Assembly (NCBI RefSeq): GCF_037975245.1
Contig: NC_092582.1
Location: 25,274,077-25,338,076 of the forward strand
DNA: 64,000 bases
DNA from: Apostichopus japonicus
Lineage: Eukaryota; Echinodermata; Holothuroidea; Aspidochirotida; Stichopodidae
Direction: 5' to 3'
Positions 47,401 to 60,975 of this stretch are shown one piece after another. Position 1 is the stretch's first letter; the number at the start of each line of letters is the position of its first letter. Both the position numbers and the translations under genes were made by a program. Under the pieces are notes generated by a model. The model made no database searches. It was not told where the DNA came from and saw only the letters and a program-made list of their open reading frames with translations.

Positions 47401-50400
47401 GAAGCGTCTACTGGGTGCTGGGAGTCCCTTCTACGTAGTCTGAGAGAGATTTGAGAACTTTCATTTTTGGCCGAAAATGGCCAATTTCATAAGGCTATAC
47501 CCTTATGATTTTGTCCGATTTTGGCCAAAATCGCGACATTTTTAATTCTTCCCAAAATTGTACCTGTGGTGTGTGCGCCCTTTGGAATCCTTTCCAGATG
47601 ACAAGAGTGGTAAAAACACTAATATTTTGGTGGAAAAATGAAATTTAATAACCATATCTTGACGTCATTTCATATCTAATTTAAATGACTAAAACTTCGA
47701 GGAATGCCACTTTTGAATCGAGAGAAGCGTCTACTGGGTGCTGGGAGTCCCTTCTACGTAGTCCGAGAGAGATTTGAGAACTTTCATTTTTGGCCGAAAA
47801 TGGCCAATTTCATAAGGCTATACCCTTATGATTTTGTCCGATTTTGGCCAAAATCGCGACTTTTTTAATTCTTCCCAAAATTGTACCTGTGATGTGTGGC
47901 GCCCTTTGGAATCCTTTCCAGATGACAAGAGTGGTAAAAACACTTATATTTTGGTGGAAAAATGAAATTTAATAACCATATCTTGACGCCATTTCATATC
48001 TAATTTAAATGCCTTAAACTTCCTGGAATGCCACTTTTGACTCGAGAGAAGCGTCTACTGGGTGCTGGGAGTCCCTTCTACGTAGTCTGAGAGAGATTTG
48101 AGAACTTTCATTTTTGGCCGAAAATGGCCAATTTCATAAGGCTATACCCTTATGATTTTGTCCGATTTTACCCAAAGTCGCGACATTTTTAATTCTTCCC
48201 AAAATTGTACCTGTGGTGTGTGGCGCCCTTTGGAATCCTTTCCAGATGACAAGAGTGGTAAAAACACTAATATTTTGGTGGAAAAATGAAATTTAATAAC
48301 CATATCTTGACGCCATTTCATATCTAATTTAAATCACTAAAACTTCGAGGAATGCCACTTTTGAATCGAGAGAAGCGTCTACTGGGTGCTGGGAGTCCCT
48401 TCTACGTAGTCTGAGAGAGATTTGAGAACTTTCATTTTTGGCCGAAAATGGCCAATTTCATAAGGCTGTACCCTTATGATTTTGTCCGATTTTGGCCAAA
48501 ATCGCGACATTTTTAATTCTTCCCAAAATTGTACCTGTGGTGTGTGGCGCCCTTTGGAATCCTTTCCAGATGACAAGAGTGGTAAAAACACTAATATTTT
48601 GGTGGAAAAATGAAATTTAATAACCATATCTTGACGTCATTTCATATTTATTTTAAATGACTAAAACTTCGTCGAGTGCCACTTTTGACTCGAGAGAAGC
48701 GTCTACTGGGTGCTGGGAGTCCCTTCTACGTAGTCTGAGAGAGATTTGAGAACTTTCATTTTTGGCCGAAAATGACAAATATCATAAGGCTATACCCTTA
48801 TGATTTTGTCCGATTTTGGCCAAAATCGCGACATTTTTAATTCTTCCCAAAATTGTACCTGTGGTGTGTGGCGCCCTTTGGAATCCTTTCCAGATGACAA
48901 GAGTGGTAAAAACACTTATATTTTGGTGGAAAAATGAAACTTAATAACCATATCTTGACGTCATTTCATATTTATTTTAAATGACTAAAACTTCGTCGAG
49001 TGCCACTTTTGACTCGAGAGAAGCGTCTACTGGGTGCTGGGAGTCCCTTCTACGTAGTCTGAGAGAGATTTGAGAACTTTCATTTTTGGCCGAAAATGGC
49101 CAATTTCATAAGGCTATACCCTTATGATTTTGTCCGATTTTGGCCAAAATCGCGACATTTTTAATTCTTCCCAAGATTGTACCTGTGGTGTGTGGCGCCC
49201 TTTGGAATCCTTTCCAGATGACAAGAGTGGTAAAAACACTTATATTTTGGTGGAAAAATGAAATTTAATAACCATATCTTGACGCCATTTCATATCTAAT
49301 TTAAATGCCTAAAACTTCGTGGAATGCCACTTTTGACTCGAGAGAAGCGTCTACTTGGTGCTGGGAGTCCCTTCTACGTAGTCTGAGAGAGATTTGAGAA
49401 CTTTCATTTTTAACCGAAAATGGCCAATTTCATATGAAATTTTTAATTCTTCCCAAGGCTTCCTAAGGCTATACCCTTATGATTTTGTCCGATTTTACCC
49501 AAAATCGCGACATTTTTAATTCTTCCCAAAATTGTACCTGTGGTGTGTGGCGCCCTTTGGAATCCTTTCCAGATGACAAGAGTGGTAAAAACACTTATAT
49601 TTTGGTGGAAAAATGAAACTTAATAACCATATCTTGACGTCATTTCATATTTATTTTAAATGACTAAAACTTCGTCGAGTGCCACTTTTGACTCGAGAGA
49701 AGCGTCTACTGGGTGCTGGGAGTCCCTTCTACGTAGTCTGAGAGAGATTTGAGAACTTTCATTTTTGGCCGAAAATGGCCAATTTCATAAGGCTATACCC
49801 TTATGATTTTGTCCGATTTTGGCCAAAATCGCGACATTTTTAATTCTTCCCAAAATTGTACCTGTGGTGTGTGGCGCCCTTTGGAATCCTTTCCAGATGA
49901 CAAGAGTGGTAAAAACACTTATATTTTGGTGGAAAAATGAAATTTAATAACCATATCTGGACGCCATTTCATATCTAATTTAAATGCCTAAAACTTCGTG
50001 GAATGCCACTTTTGACTCGAGAGAAGCGTCTACTGGGTGCTGGGAGTCCCTTCTACGTAGTCTGAGAGAGATTTGAGAACTTTCATTTTTGGCCGAAAAT
50101 GGCCAATTTCATAACGCTATACCCTTATGATTTTGTCCGATTTTACCCAAAATCGCGACATTTTTAATTCTTCCCAAAATTGTACCTGTGGTGTGTGGCG
50201 CCCTTTGGAATCCTTTCCAGATGACAAGAGTGGTAAAAACACTTATATTTTGGTGGAAAAATGAAACTTAATAACCATATCTTGACGTCATTTCATATTT
50301 ATTTTAAATGACTAAAACTTCGTCGAGTGCCACTTTTGACTCGAGAGAAGCGTCTACTGGGTGCTGGGAGTCCCTTCTACGTAGTCTGAGAGAGATTTGA

Positions 50401-51071
50401 GAACTTTCATTTTTGGCCGAAAATGGCCAATTTCATAAGGCTATACCCTTATGATTTTGTCCGATTTTGGCCAAAATCGCGACATTTTTAATTCTTCCCA
50501 AAATTGTACCTGTGGTGTGTGGCGCCCTTTGGAATCCTTTCCAGATGACAAGAGTGGTAAAAACACTTATATTTTGGTGGAAAAATGAAATTTAATAACC
50601 ATATCTGGACGCCATTTCATATCTAATTTAAATGCCTAAAACTTCGTGGAATGCCACTTTTGACTCGAGAGAAGCGTCTAATGGGTGCTGGGAGTCCCTT
50701 CTACGTAGTCTGAGAGAGATTTGAGAACTTTCATTTTTGGCCGAAAATGGCCAATTTCATAACGCTATACCCTTATGATTTTGGCCAAAATCGCGACTTT
50801 TTTTAATTCTTCCCAAAATTGTACCTGTGGTGTGTGGCGCCCTTTGGAATCCTTTCCAGATGACAAGAGTGGTAAAAACACTTATATTTTGGTGGAAAAA
50901 TGAAATTTAATAACCATATCTTGACGCCATTTCATATCTAATTTAAATGCCTTAAACTTCCTGGAATGCCACTTTTGACTCGAGAGAAGCGTCTACTGGG
51001 TGCTGGGAGTCCCTTCTACGTAGTCTGAGAGAGATTTGAGAACTTTCATTTTTGGCCGAAAATGGCCAATT
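47401..51071 (-). repeat. Mixed - oriented monomers, with likely progenitors of the 1283-bp unit
   Basis: About eleven monomers lie here. Several carry single marker variants of the downstream 1283-bp unit: AGTCCGAGAG with GTGATGTGTGG (about 47760-47890), GCCTTAAACTTC (about 48012) and GAAAATGACAAATATC (about 48770). They are in the same order, but with extra monomers between them. A 648-bp dimer repeat is visible at about 49500-50800, with CATATCTGGACGCC at 49953 and 50601 and AACGCTATACCC near 50113 and 50761. No gene is visible. Confidence 0.82.
49434..49464 (-). repeat. 31-bp out-of-place templated insertion
   Basis: Between TTTCAT and AAGGCTATACCC this monomer holds an extra 31 bp containing TTTTTAATTCTTCCCAA, which belongs about 70 bp downstream in a normal monomer, and CTTCCTAAGG. 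A copy of a nearby segment was inserted into the hairpin region. The same insertion occurs at 59413-59443. Confidence 0.88.
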
Positions 51072-54000
51072 TCATAAGGCTATACCCTTATGATTTTGTC
51101 CGATTTTGGCCAAAATCGCGACATTTTTAATTCTTACCAAAATTGTACCTGTGGTGTGTGGCGCCCTTTGGAATCCTTTCCAGATGACAAGAGTGGTAAA
51201 AACACTAATATTTTGGTGGAAAAATGAAATTTAATAACCATATCTTGACGTCATTTCGTATCTAATTTAAATGCCTAATACTTCGTGGAATGCCACTTTT
51301 GAATCGAGAGAAGCGTCTACAGGGTGCTGGGAGTCCCTTCTACGTAGTCTGAGAGAGATTTGAGAACTTTCATTTTTGGCCGAAAATGGCCAATTTCCTT
51401 ATGATTTTGTCCGATTTTACCCAAAATCGCGACATTTTTAATTCTTCCCAAAATTGTACCTGTGGTGTGTGGCGCCCTTTGGAATCCTTTCCAGATGACA
51501 AGAGTGGTAAAAACACTAATATTTTGGTGGAAAAATGAAATTTAATAACCATATCTTGACGTCATTTCATATCTAATTTAAATGACTAAAACTTCGAGGA
51601 ATGCCACTTTTGAATCGAGAGAAGCGTCTACTGGGTGCTGGGAGTCCCTTCTACGTAGTCCGAGAGAGATTTGAGAACTTTCATTTTTGGCCGAAAATGG
51701 CCAATTTCATAAGGCTATACCCTTATGATTTTGTCCGATTTTACCCAAAATCGCGACTTTTTTAATTCTTCCCAAAATTGTACCTGTGATGTGTGGCGCC
51801 CTTTGGAATCCTTTCCAGATGACAAGAGTGGTAAAAACACTTATATTTTGGTGGAAAAATGAAATTTAATAACCATATCTTGACGCCATTTCATATCTAA
51901 TTTAAATGCCTTAAACTTCGTGGAATGCCACTTTTGACTCGAGAGAAGCGTCTACTGGGTGCTGGGAGTCCCTTCTACGTAGTCTGAGAGAGATTTGAGA
52001 ACTTTCATTTTTGGCCGAAAATGGCCAATTTCATAAGGCTATACCCTTATGATTTTGTCCGATTTTGGCCAAAATCGCGACATTTTTAATTCTTCCCAAA
52101 ATTGTACCTGTGGTGTGTGGCGCCCTTTGGAATCCTTTCCAGATGACAAGAGTGGTAAAAACACTAATATTTTGGTGGAAAAATGAAATTTAATAACCAT
52201 ATCTTGACGTCATTTCATATTTATTTTAAATGACTAAAACTTCGTCGAGTGCCACTTTTGACTCGAGAGAAGCGTCTACTGGGTGCTGGGAGTCCCTTCT
52301 ACGTAGTCTGAGAGAGATTTGAGAACTTTCATTTTTGGCCGAAAATGACAAATATCATAAGGCTATACCCTTATGATTTTGTCCGATTTTGGCCAAAATC
52401 GCGACATTTTTAATTCTTACCAAAATTGTACCTGTGGTGTGTGGCGCCCTTTGGAATCCTTTCCAGATGACAAGAGTGGTAAAAACACTAATATTTTGGT
52501 GGAAAAATGAAATTTAATAACCATATCTTGACGTCATTTCGTATCTAATTTAAATGCCTAATACTTCGTGGAATGCCACTTTTGAATCGAGAGAAGCGTC
52601 TACAGGGTGCTGGGAGTCCCTTCTACGTAGTCTGAGAGAGATTTGAGAACTTTCATTTTTGGCCGAAAATGGCCAATTTCCTTATGATTTTGTCCGATTT
52701 TACCCAAAATCGCGACATTTTTAATTCTTCCCAAAATTGTACCTGTGGTGTGTGGCGCCCTTTGGAATCCTTTCCAGATGACAAGAGTGGTAAAAACACT
52801 AATATTTTGGTGGAAAAATGAAATTTAATAACCATATCTTGACGTCATTTCATATCTAATTTAAATGACTAAAACTTCGAGGAATGCCACTTTTGAATCG
52901 AGAGAAGCGTCTACTGGGTGCTGGGAGTCCCTTCTACGTAGTCCGAGAGAGATTTGAGAACTTTCATTTTTGGCCGAAAATGGCCAATTTCATAAGGCTA
53001 TACCCTTATGATTTTGTCCGATTTTACCCAAAATCGCGACTTTTTTAATTCTTCCCAAAATTGTACCTGTGATGTGTGGCGCCCTTTGGAATCCTTTCCA
53101 GATGACAAGAGTGGTAAAAACACTTATATTTTGGTGGAAAAATGAAATTTAATAACCATATCTTGACGCCATTTCATATCTAATTTAAATGCCTTAAACT
53201 TCGTGGAATGCCACTTTTGACTCGAGAGAAGCGTCTACTGGGTGCTGGGAGTCCCTTCTACGTAGTCTGAGAGAGATTTGAGAACTTTCATTTTTGGCCG
53301 AAAATGGCCAATTTCATAAGGCTATACCCTTATGATTTTGTCCGATTTTGGCCAAAATCGCGACATTTTTAATTCTTCCCAAAATTGTACCTGTGGTGTG
53401 TGGCGCCCTTTGGAATCCTTTCCAGATGACAAGAGTGGTAAAAACACTAATATTTTGGTGGAAAAATGAAATTTAATAACCATATCTTGACGTCATTTCA
53501 TATTTATTTTAAATGACTAAAACTTCGTCGAGTGCCACTTTTGACTCGAGAGAAGCGTCTACTGGGTGCTGGGAGTCCCTTCTACGTAGTCTGAGAGAGA
53601 TTTGAGAACTTTCATTTTTGGCCGAAAATGACAAATATCATAAGGCTATACCCTTATGATTTTGTCCGATTTTGGCCAAAATCGCGACATTTTTAATTCT
53701 TACCAAAATTGTACCTGTGGTGTGTGGCGCCCTTTGGAATCCTTTCCAGATGACAAGAGTGGTAAAAACACTAATATTTTGGTGGAAAAATGAAATTTAA
53801 TAACCATATCTTGACGTCATTTCGTATCTAATTTAAATGCCTAATACTTCGTGGAATGCCACTTTTGAATCGAGAGAAGCGTCTACAGGGTGCTGGGAGT
53901 CCCTTCTACGTAGTCTGAGAGAGATTTGAGAACTTTCATTTTTGGCCGAAAATGGCCAATTTCCTTATGATTTTGTCCGATTTTACCCAAAATCGCGACA

Positions 54001-57000
54001 TTTTTAATTCTTCCCAAAATTGTACCTGTGGTGTGTGGCGCCCTTTGGAATCCTTTCCAGATGACAAGAGTGGTAAAAACACTAATATTTTGGTGGAAAA
54101 ATGAAATTTAATAACCATATCTTGACGTCATTTCATATCTAATTTAAATGACTAAAACTTCGAGGAATGCCACTTTTGAATCGAGAGAAGCGTCTACTGG
54201 GTGCTGGGAGTCCCTTCTACGTAGTCCGAGAGAGATTTGAGAACTTTCATTTTTGGCCGAAAATGGCCAATTTCATAAGGCTATACCCTTATGATTTTGT
54301 CCGATTTTACCCAAAATCGCGACTTTTTTAATTCTTCCCAAAATTGTACCTGTGATGTGTGGCGCCCTTTGGAATCCTTTCCAGATGACAAGAGTGGTAA
54401 AAACACTTATATTTTGGTGGAAAAATGAAATTTAATAACCATATCTTGACGCCATTTCATATCTAATTTAAATGCCTTAAACTTCGTGGAATGCCACTTT
54501 TGACTCGAGAGAAGCGTCTACTGGGTGCTGGGAGTCCCTTCTACGTAGTCTGAGAGAGATTTGAGAACTTTCATTTTTGGCCGAAAATGGCCAATTTCAT
54601 AAGGCTATACCCTTATGATTTTGTCCGATTTTGGCCAAAATCGCGACATTTTTAATTCTTCCCAAAATTGTACCTGTGGTGTGTGGCGCCCTTTGGAATC
54701 CTTTCCAGATGACAAGAGTGGTAAAAACACTAATATTTTGGTGGAAAAATGAAATTTAATAACCATATCTTGACGTCATTTCATATTTATTTCAAATGAC
54801 TAAAACTTCGTCGAGTGCCACTTTTGACTCGAGAGAAGCGTCTACTGGGTGCTGGGAGTCCCTTCTACGTAGTCTGAGAGAGATTTGAGAACTTTCATTT
54901 TTGGCCGAAAATGACAAATATCATAAGGCTATACCCTTATGATTTTGTCCGATTTTGGCCAAAATCGCGACATTTTTAATTCTTACCAAAATTGTACCTG
55001 TGGTGTGTGGCGCCCTTTGGAATCCTTTCCAGATGACAAGAGTGGTAAAAACACTAATATTTTGGTGGAAAAATGAAATTTAATAACCATATCTTGACGT
55101 CATTTCGTATCTAATTTAAATGCCTAATACTTCGTGGAATGCCACTTTTGAATCGAGAGAAGCGTCTACAGGGTGCTGGGAGTCCCTTCTACGTAGTCTG
55201 AGAGAGATTTGAGAACTTTCATTTTTGGCCGAAAATGGCCAATTTCCTTATGATTTTGTCCGATTTTACCCAAAATCGCGACATTTTTAATTCTTCCCAA
55301 AATTGTACCTGTGGTGTGTGGCGCCCTTTGGAATCCTTTCCAGATGACAAGAGTGGTAAAAACACTAATATTTTGGTGGAAAAATGAAATTTAATAACCA
55401 TATCTTGACGTCATTTCATATCTAATTTAAATGACTAAAACTTCGAGGAATGCCACTTTTGAATCGAGAGAAGCGTCTACTGGGTGCTGGGAGTCCCTTC
55501 TACGTAGTCCGAGAGAGATTTGAGAACTTTCATTTTTGGCCGAAAATGGCCAATTTCATAAGGCTATACCCTTATGATTTTGTCCGATTTTACCCAAAAT
55601 CGCGACTTTTTTAATTCTTCCCAAAATTGTACCTGTGATGTGTGGCGCCCTTTGGAATCCTTTCCAGATGACAAGAGTGGTAAAAACACTTATATTTTGG
55701 TGGAAAAATGAAATTTAATAACCATATCTTGACGCCATTTCATATCTAATTTAAATGCCTTAAACTTCGTGGAATGCCACTTTTGACTCGAGAGAAGCGT
55801 CTACTGGGTGCTGGGAGTCCCTTCTACGTAGTCTGAGAGAGATTTGAGAACTTTCATTTTTGGCCGAAAATGGCCAATTTCATAAGGCTATACCCTTATG
55901 ATTTTGTCCGATTTTGGCCAAAATCGCGACATTTTTAATTCTTCCCAAAATTGTACCTGTGGTGTGTGGCGCCCTTTGGAATCCTTTCCAGATGACAAGA
56001 GTGGTAAAAACACTAATATTTTGGTGGAAAAATGAAATTTAATAACCATATCTTGACGTCATTTCATATTTATTTTAAATGACTAAAACTTCGTCGAGTG
56101 CCACTTTTGACTCGAGAGAAGCGTCTACTGGGTGCTGGGAGTCCCTTCTACGTAGTCTGAGAGAGATTTGAGAACTTTCATTTTTGGCCGAAAATGACAA
56201 ATATCATAAGGCTATACCCTTATGATTTTGTCCGATTTTGGCCAAAATCGCGACATTTTTAATTCTTACCAAAATTGTACCTGTGGTGTGTGGCGCCCTT
56301 TGGAATCCTTTCCAGATGACAAGAGTGGTAAAAACACTAATATTTTGGTGGAAAAATGAAATTTAATAACCATATCTTGACGTCATTTCGTATCTAATTT
56401 AAATGCCTAATACTTCGTGGAATGCCACTTTTGAATCGAGAGAAGCGTCTACAGGGTGCTGGGAGTCCCTTCTACGTAGTCTGAGAGAGATTTGAGAACT
56501 TTCATTTTTGGCCGAAAATGGCCAATTTCCTTATGATTTTGTCCGATTTTACCCAAAATCGCGACATTTTTAATTCTTCCCAAAATTGTACCTGTGGTGT
56601 GTGGCGCCCTTTGGAATCCTTTCCAGATGACAAGAGTGGTAAAAACACTAATATTTTGGTGGAAAAATGAAATTTAATAACCATATCTTGACGTCATTTC
56701 ATATCTAATTTAAATGACTAAAACTTCGAGGAATGCCACTTTTGAATCGAGAGAAGCGTCTACTGGGTGCTGGGAGTCCCTTCTACGTAGTCCGAGAGAG
56801 ATTTGAGAACTTTCATTTTTGGCCGAAAATGGCCAATTTCATAAGGCTATACCCTTATGATTTTGTCCGATTTTACCCAAAATCGCGACTTTTTTAATTC
56901 TTCCCAAAATTGTACCTGTGATGTGTGGCGCCCTTTGGAATCCTTTCCAGATGACAAGAGTGGTAAAAACACTTATATTTTGGTGGAAAAATGAAATTTA

Positions 57001-58833
57001 ATAACCATATCTTGACGCCATTTCATATCTAATTTAAATGCCTTAAACTTCGTGGAATGCCACTTTTGACTCGAGAGAAGCGTCTACTGGGTGCTGGGAG
57101 TCCCTTCTACGTAGTCTGAGAGAGATTTGAGAACTTTCATTTTTGGCCGAAAATGGCCAATTTCATAAGGCTATACCCTTATGATTTTGTCCGATTTTGG
57201 CCAAAATCGCGACATTTTTAATTCTTCCCAAAATTGTACCTGTGGTGTGTGGCGCCCTTTGGAATCCTTTCCAGATGACAAGAGTGGTAAAAACACTAAT
57301 ATTTTGGTGGAAAAATGAAATTTAATAACCATATCTTGACGTCATTTCATATTTATTTCAAATGACTAAAACTTCGTCGAGTGCCACTTTTGACTCGAGA
57401 GAAGCGTCTACTGGGTGCTGGGAGTCCCTTCTACGTAGTCTGAGAGAGATTTGAGAACTTTCATTTTTGGCCGAAAATGACAAATATCATAAGGCTATAC
57501 CCTTATGATTTTGTCCGATTTTGGCCAAAATCGCGACATTTTTAATTCTTACCAAAATTGTACCTGTGGTGTGTGGCGCCCTTTGGAATCCTTTCCAGAT
57601 GACAAGAGTGGTAAAAACACTAATATTTTGGTGGAAAAATGAAATTTAATAACCATATCTTGACGTCATTTCGTATCTAATTTAAATGCCTAATACTTCG
57701 TGGAATGCCACTTTTGAATCGAGAGAAGCGTCTACAGGGTGCTGGGAGTCCCTTCTACGTAGTCTGAGAGAGATTTGAGAACTTTCATTTTTGGCCGAAA
57801 ATGGCCAATTTCCTTATGATTTTGTCCGATTTTACCCAAAATCGCGACATTTTTAATTCTTCCCAAAATTGTACCTGTGGTGTGTGGCGCCCTTTGGAAT
57901 CCTTTCCAGATGACAAGAGTGGTAAAAACACTAATATTTTGGTGGAAAAATGAAATTTAATAACCATATCTTGACGTCATTTCATATCTAATTTAAATGA
58001 CTAAAACTTCGAGGAATGCCACTTTTGAATCGAGAGAAGCGTCTACTGGGTGCTGGGAGTCCCTTCTACGTAGTCCGAGAGAGATTTGAGAACTTTCATT
58101 TTTGGCCGAAAATGGCCAATTTCATAAGGCTATACCCTTATGATTTTGTCCGATTTTACCCAAAATCGCGACTTTTTTAATTCTTCCCAAAATTGTACCT
58201 GTGATGTGTGGCGCCCTTTGGAATCCTTTCCAGATGACAAGAGTGGTAAAAACACTTATATTTTGGTGGAAAAATGAAATTTAATAACCATATCTTGACG
58301 CCATTTCATATCTAATTTAAATGCCTTAAACTTCGTGGAATGCCACTTTTGACTCGAGAGAAGCGTCTACTGGGTGCTGGGAGTCCCTTCTACGTAGTCT
58401 GAGAGAGATTTGAGAACTTTCATTTTTGGCCGAAAATGGCCAATTTCATAAGGCTATACCCTTATGATTTTGTCCGATTTTGGCCAAAATCGCGACATTT
58501 TTAATTCTTCCCAAAATTGTACCTGTGGTGTGTGGCGCCCTTTGGAATCCTTTCCAGATGACAAGAGTGGTAAAAACACTAATATTTTGGTGGAAAAATG
58601 AAATTTAATAACCATATCTTGACGTCATTTCATATTTATTTTAAATGACTAAAACTTCGTCGAGTGCCACTTTTGACTCGAGAGAAGCGTCTACTGGGTG
58701 CTGGGAGTCCCTTCTACGTAGTCTGAGAGAGATTTGAGAACTTTCATTTTTGGCCGAAAATGACAAATATCATAAGGCTATACCCTTATGATTTTGTCCG
58801 ATTTTGGCCAAAATCGCGACATTTTTAATTCTT
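51072..58833 (-). repeat. Six tandem copies of a 1283-bp, four-monomer higher-order repeat
   Basis: The block recurs at exactly 1283 bp. The marker CTACAGGGTGCTGG is at about 51317, 52600, 53883, 55166, 56449 and 57732. Each copy has four monomer types. Type (a) has TTTCGTATC, CCTAATACTTC and the deleted hairpin TTTCCTTATG. Type (b) has CTTCGAGGAATG, AGTCCGAGAG and GTGATGTGTGG. Type (c) has GCCTTAAACTTC. Type (d) has TATTTATTTTAAATG, CGTCGAGTGCC and AATGACAAATATC. The left limit is set by T/A at 51071/52354 and the right limit by TTACC/TTCCC at 57551/58834. Copies are almost identical; the only difference I found is T/C at 54793 and 57359. Confidence 0.95.
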
Positions 58834-60975
58834 CCCAAAATTGTACCTGTGGTGTGTGGCGCCCTTTGGAATCCTTTCCAGATGACAAGAGTGGTAAAAA
58901 CACTTATATTTTGGTGGAAAAATGAAACTTAATAACCATATCTTGACGCCATTTCATATCTAATTTAAATGCCTAAAACTTCGTGGAATGCCACTTTTGA
59001 CTCGAGAGAAGCGTCTAATGGGTGCTGGGAGTCCCTTCTACGTAGTCTGAGAGAGATTTGAGAACTTTCATTTTTGGCCGAAAATGGCCAATTTCATAAC
59101 GCTATACCCTTATGATTTTGGCCAAAATCGCGACTTTTTTTAATTCTTCCCAAAATTGTACCTGTGGTGTGTGGCGCCCTTTGGAATCCTTTCCAGATGA
59201 CAAGAGTGGTAAAAACACTTATATTTTGGTGGAAAAATGAAATTTAATAACCATATCTTGACGCCATTTCATATCTAATTTAAATGCCTAAAACTTCGTG
59301 GAATGCCACTTTTGACTCGAGAGAAGCGTCTACTTGGTGCTGGGAGTCCCTTCTACGTAGTCTGAGAGAGATTTGAGAACTTTCATTTTTGGCCGACAAT
59401 GGCCAATTTCATATGAAATTTTTAATTCTTCCCAAGGCTTCCTAAGGCTATACCCTTATGATTTTGTCCGATTTTACCCAAAATCGCGACTTTTTTAATT
59501 CTTCCCAAAATTGTACCTGTGGTGTGTGGCGCCCTTTGGAATCCTTTCCAGATGACAAGAGTGGTAAAAACACTTATATTTTGGTCGAAAAATGAAATTT
59601 AATAACCATATCTTGACGTCATTTCATATTTATTTTAAATGACTAAAACTTCGTCGAGTGCCACTTTTGACTCGAGAGAAGCGTCTACTGGGTGCTGGGA
59701 GTCCCTTCTACGTAGTCTGAGAGAGATTTGAGAACTTTCATTTTTGGCCGAAAATGGCCAATTTCATAAGGCTATACCCTTATGATTTTGTCCGATTTTG
59801 GCCAAAATCGCGACATTTTTAATTCTTCCCAAAATTGTACCTGTGGTGTGTGGCGCCCTTTGGAATCCTTTCCAGATGACAAGAGTGGTAAAAACACTAA
59901 TATTTTGGTGGAAAAATGAAATTTAATAACCATATCTTGACGTCATTTCATATCTAATTTAAATGACTAAAACTTCGAGGAATGCCACTTTTGAATCGAG
60001 AGAAGCGTCTACTGGGTGCTGGGAGTCCCTTCTACGTAGTCCGAGAGAGATTTGAGAACTTTCATTTTTGGCCGAAAATGGCCAATTTCATAAGGCTATA
60101 CCCTTATGATTTTGTCCGATTTTACCCAAAATCGCGACTTTTTTAATTCTTCCCAAAATTGTACCTGTGATGTGTGGCGCCCTTTGGAATCCTTTCCAGA
60201 TGACAAGAGTGGTAAAAACACTTATATTTTGGTAGAAAAATGAAATTTAATAACCATATCTTGACGCCATTTCATTTCTAATTTAAATGCATAAAACTTC
60301 GTGGAATGCCACTTTTGACTCGAGAGAAGCGTCTAATGGGTGCTGGGAGTCCCTTCTACGTAGTCTGAGAGAGATTTGAGAACTTTCATTTTTGGCCGAA
60401 AATGGCCAATTTCATAAGGCTATACCCTTATGATTTTGCCCGATTTTGGTCAAAATCGCGACTTTTTTTAATTCTTCCCAAAATTGTACCTGTTGTGTGT
60501 GGCGCCCTTTGGAATCCTTTCCAGATGACAAGAGTGGTAAAAACACTTATATTTTGGTGGAAAAATGAAATTTAATAACCATATCTTGACGTCATTTCAT
60601 ATTTATTTTAAATGACTAAAACTTCGTCGAGTGCCACTTTTGACTCGAGAGAAGCGTCTACTGGGTGCTGGGAGTCCCTTCTACGTAGTCTGAGAGAGAT
60701 TTGAGAACTTTCATTTTTGGCCGAAAATGGCCAATTTCATAAGGCTATACCCTTATGATTTTGTCCGATTTTGGCCAAAATCGCGACTTTTTTAATTCTT
60801 CCCAAAATTGTACCTGTGGTGTGTGGCGCCCTTTGGAATCCTTTCCAGATGACAAGAGTAGTAGAAACACTTATATTTTGGTGGAAAAATGAAATTTAAT
60901 AACCATATCATGACGTCGTTTCATATTTATTTTAAATGCCTAAAACTTCGTCGAGTGCCACTTTTGACTCGAGAG
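58834..60975 (-). repeat. Mixed - oriented monomers after the 1283-bp block
   Basis: About six or seven monomers lie here. Several match rare types from 48-51 kb: AACGCTATACCCTTATGATTT near 59098, GCGTCTAATGGGTGC near 59014, and the 31-bp insertion near 59413. The segments either side of the 1283-bp block were thus once closer together or came from a common source. Private changes include TTTTGGTAGAAAAATG near 60229 and CATTTCATTTCTAATT near 60270. No gene is visible. Confidence 0.82.
59413..59443 (-). repeat. Second copy of the 31-bp templated insertion
   Basis: Same insertion and same boundaries as at 49434-49464, 9979 bp away. The host monomer differs by a substitution (GCCGACAATGG versus AACCGAAAATGG), so this is a duplicated derivative and not a fresh event. 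Confidence 0.88.

Noticed and set aside
39528-57967. Repeated 60-89-codon frames in the - arm
   Set aside because: They recur exactly with the 5893-bp and 1283-bp duplications and are copies of non-coding monomer sequence.
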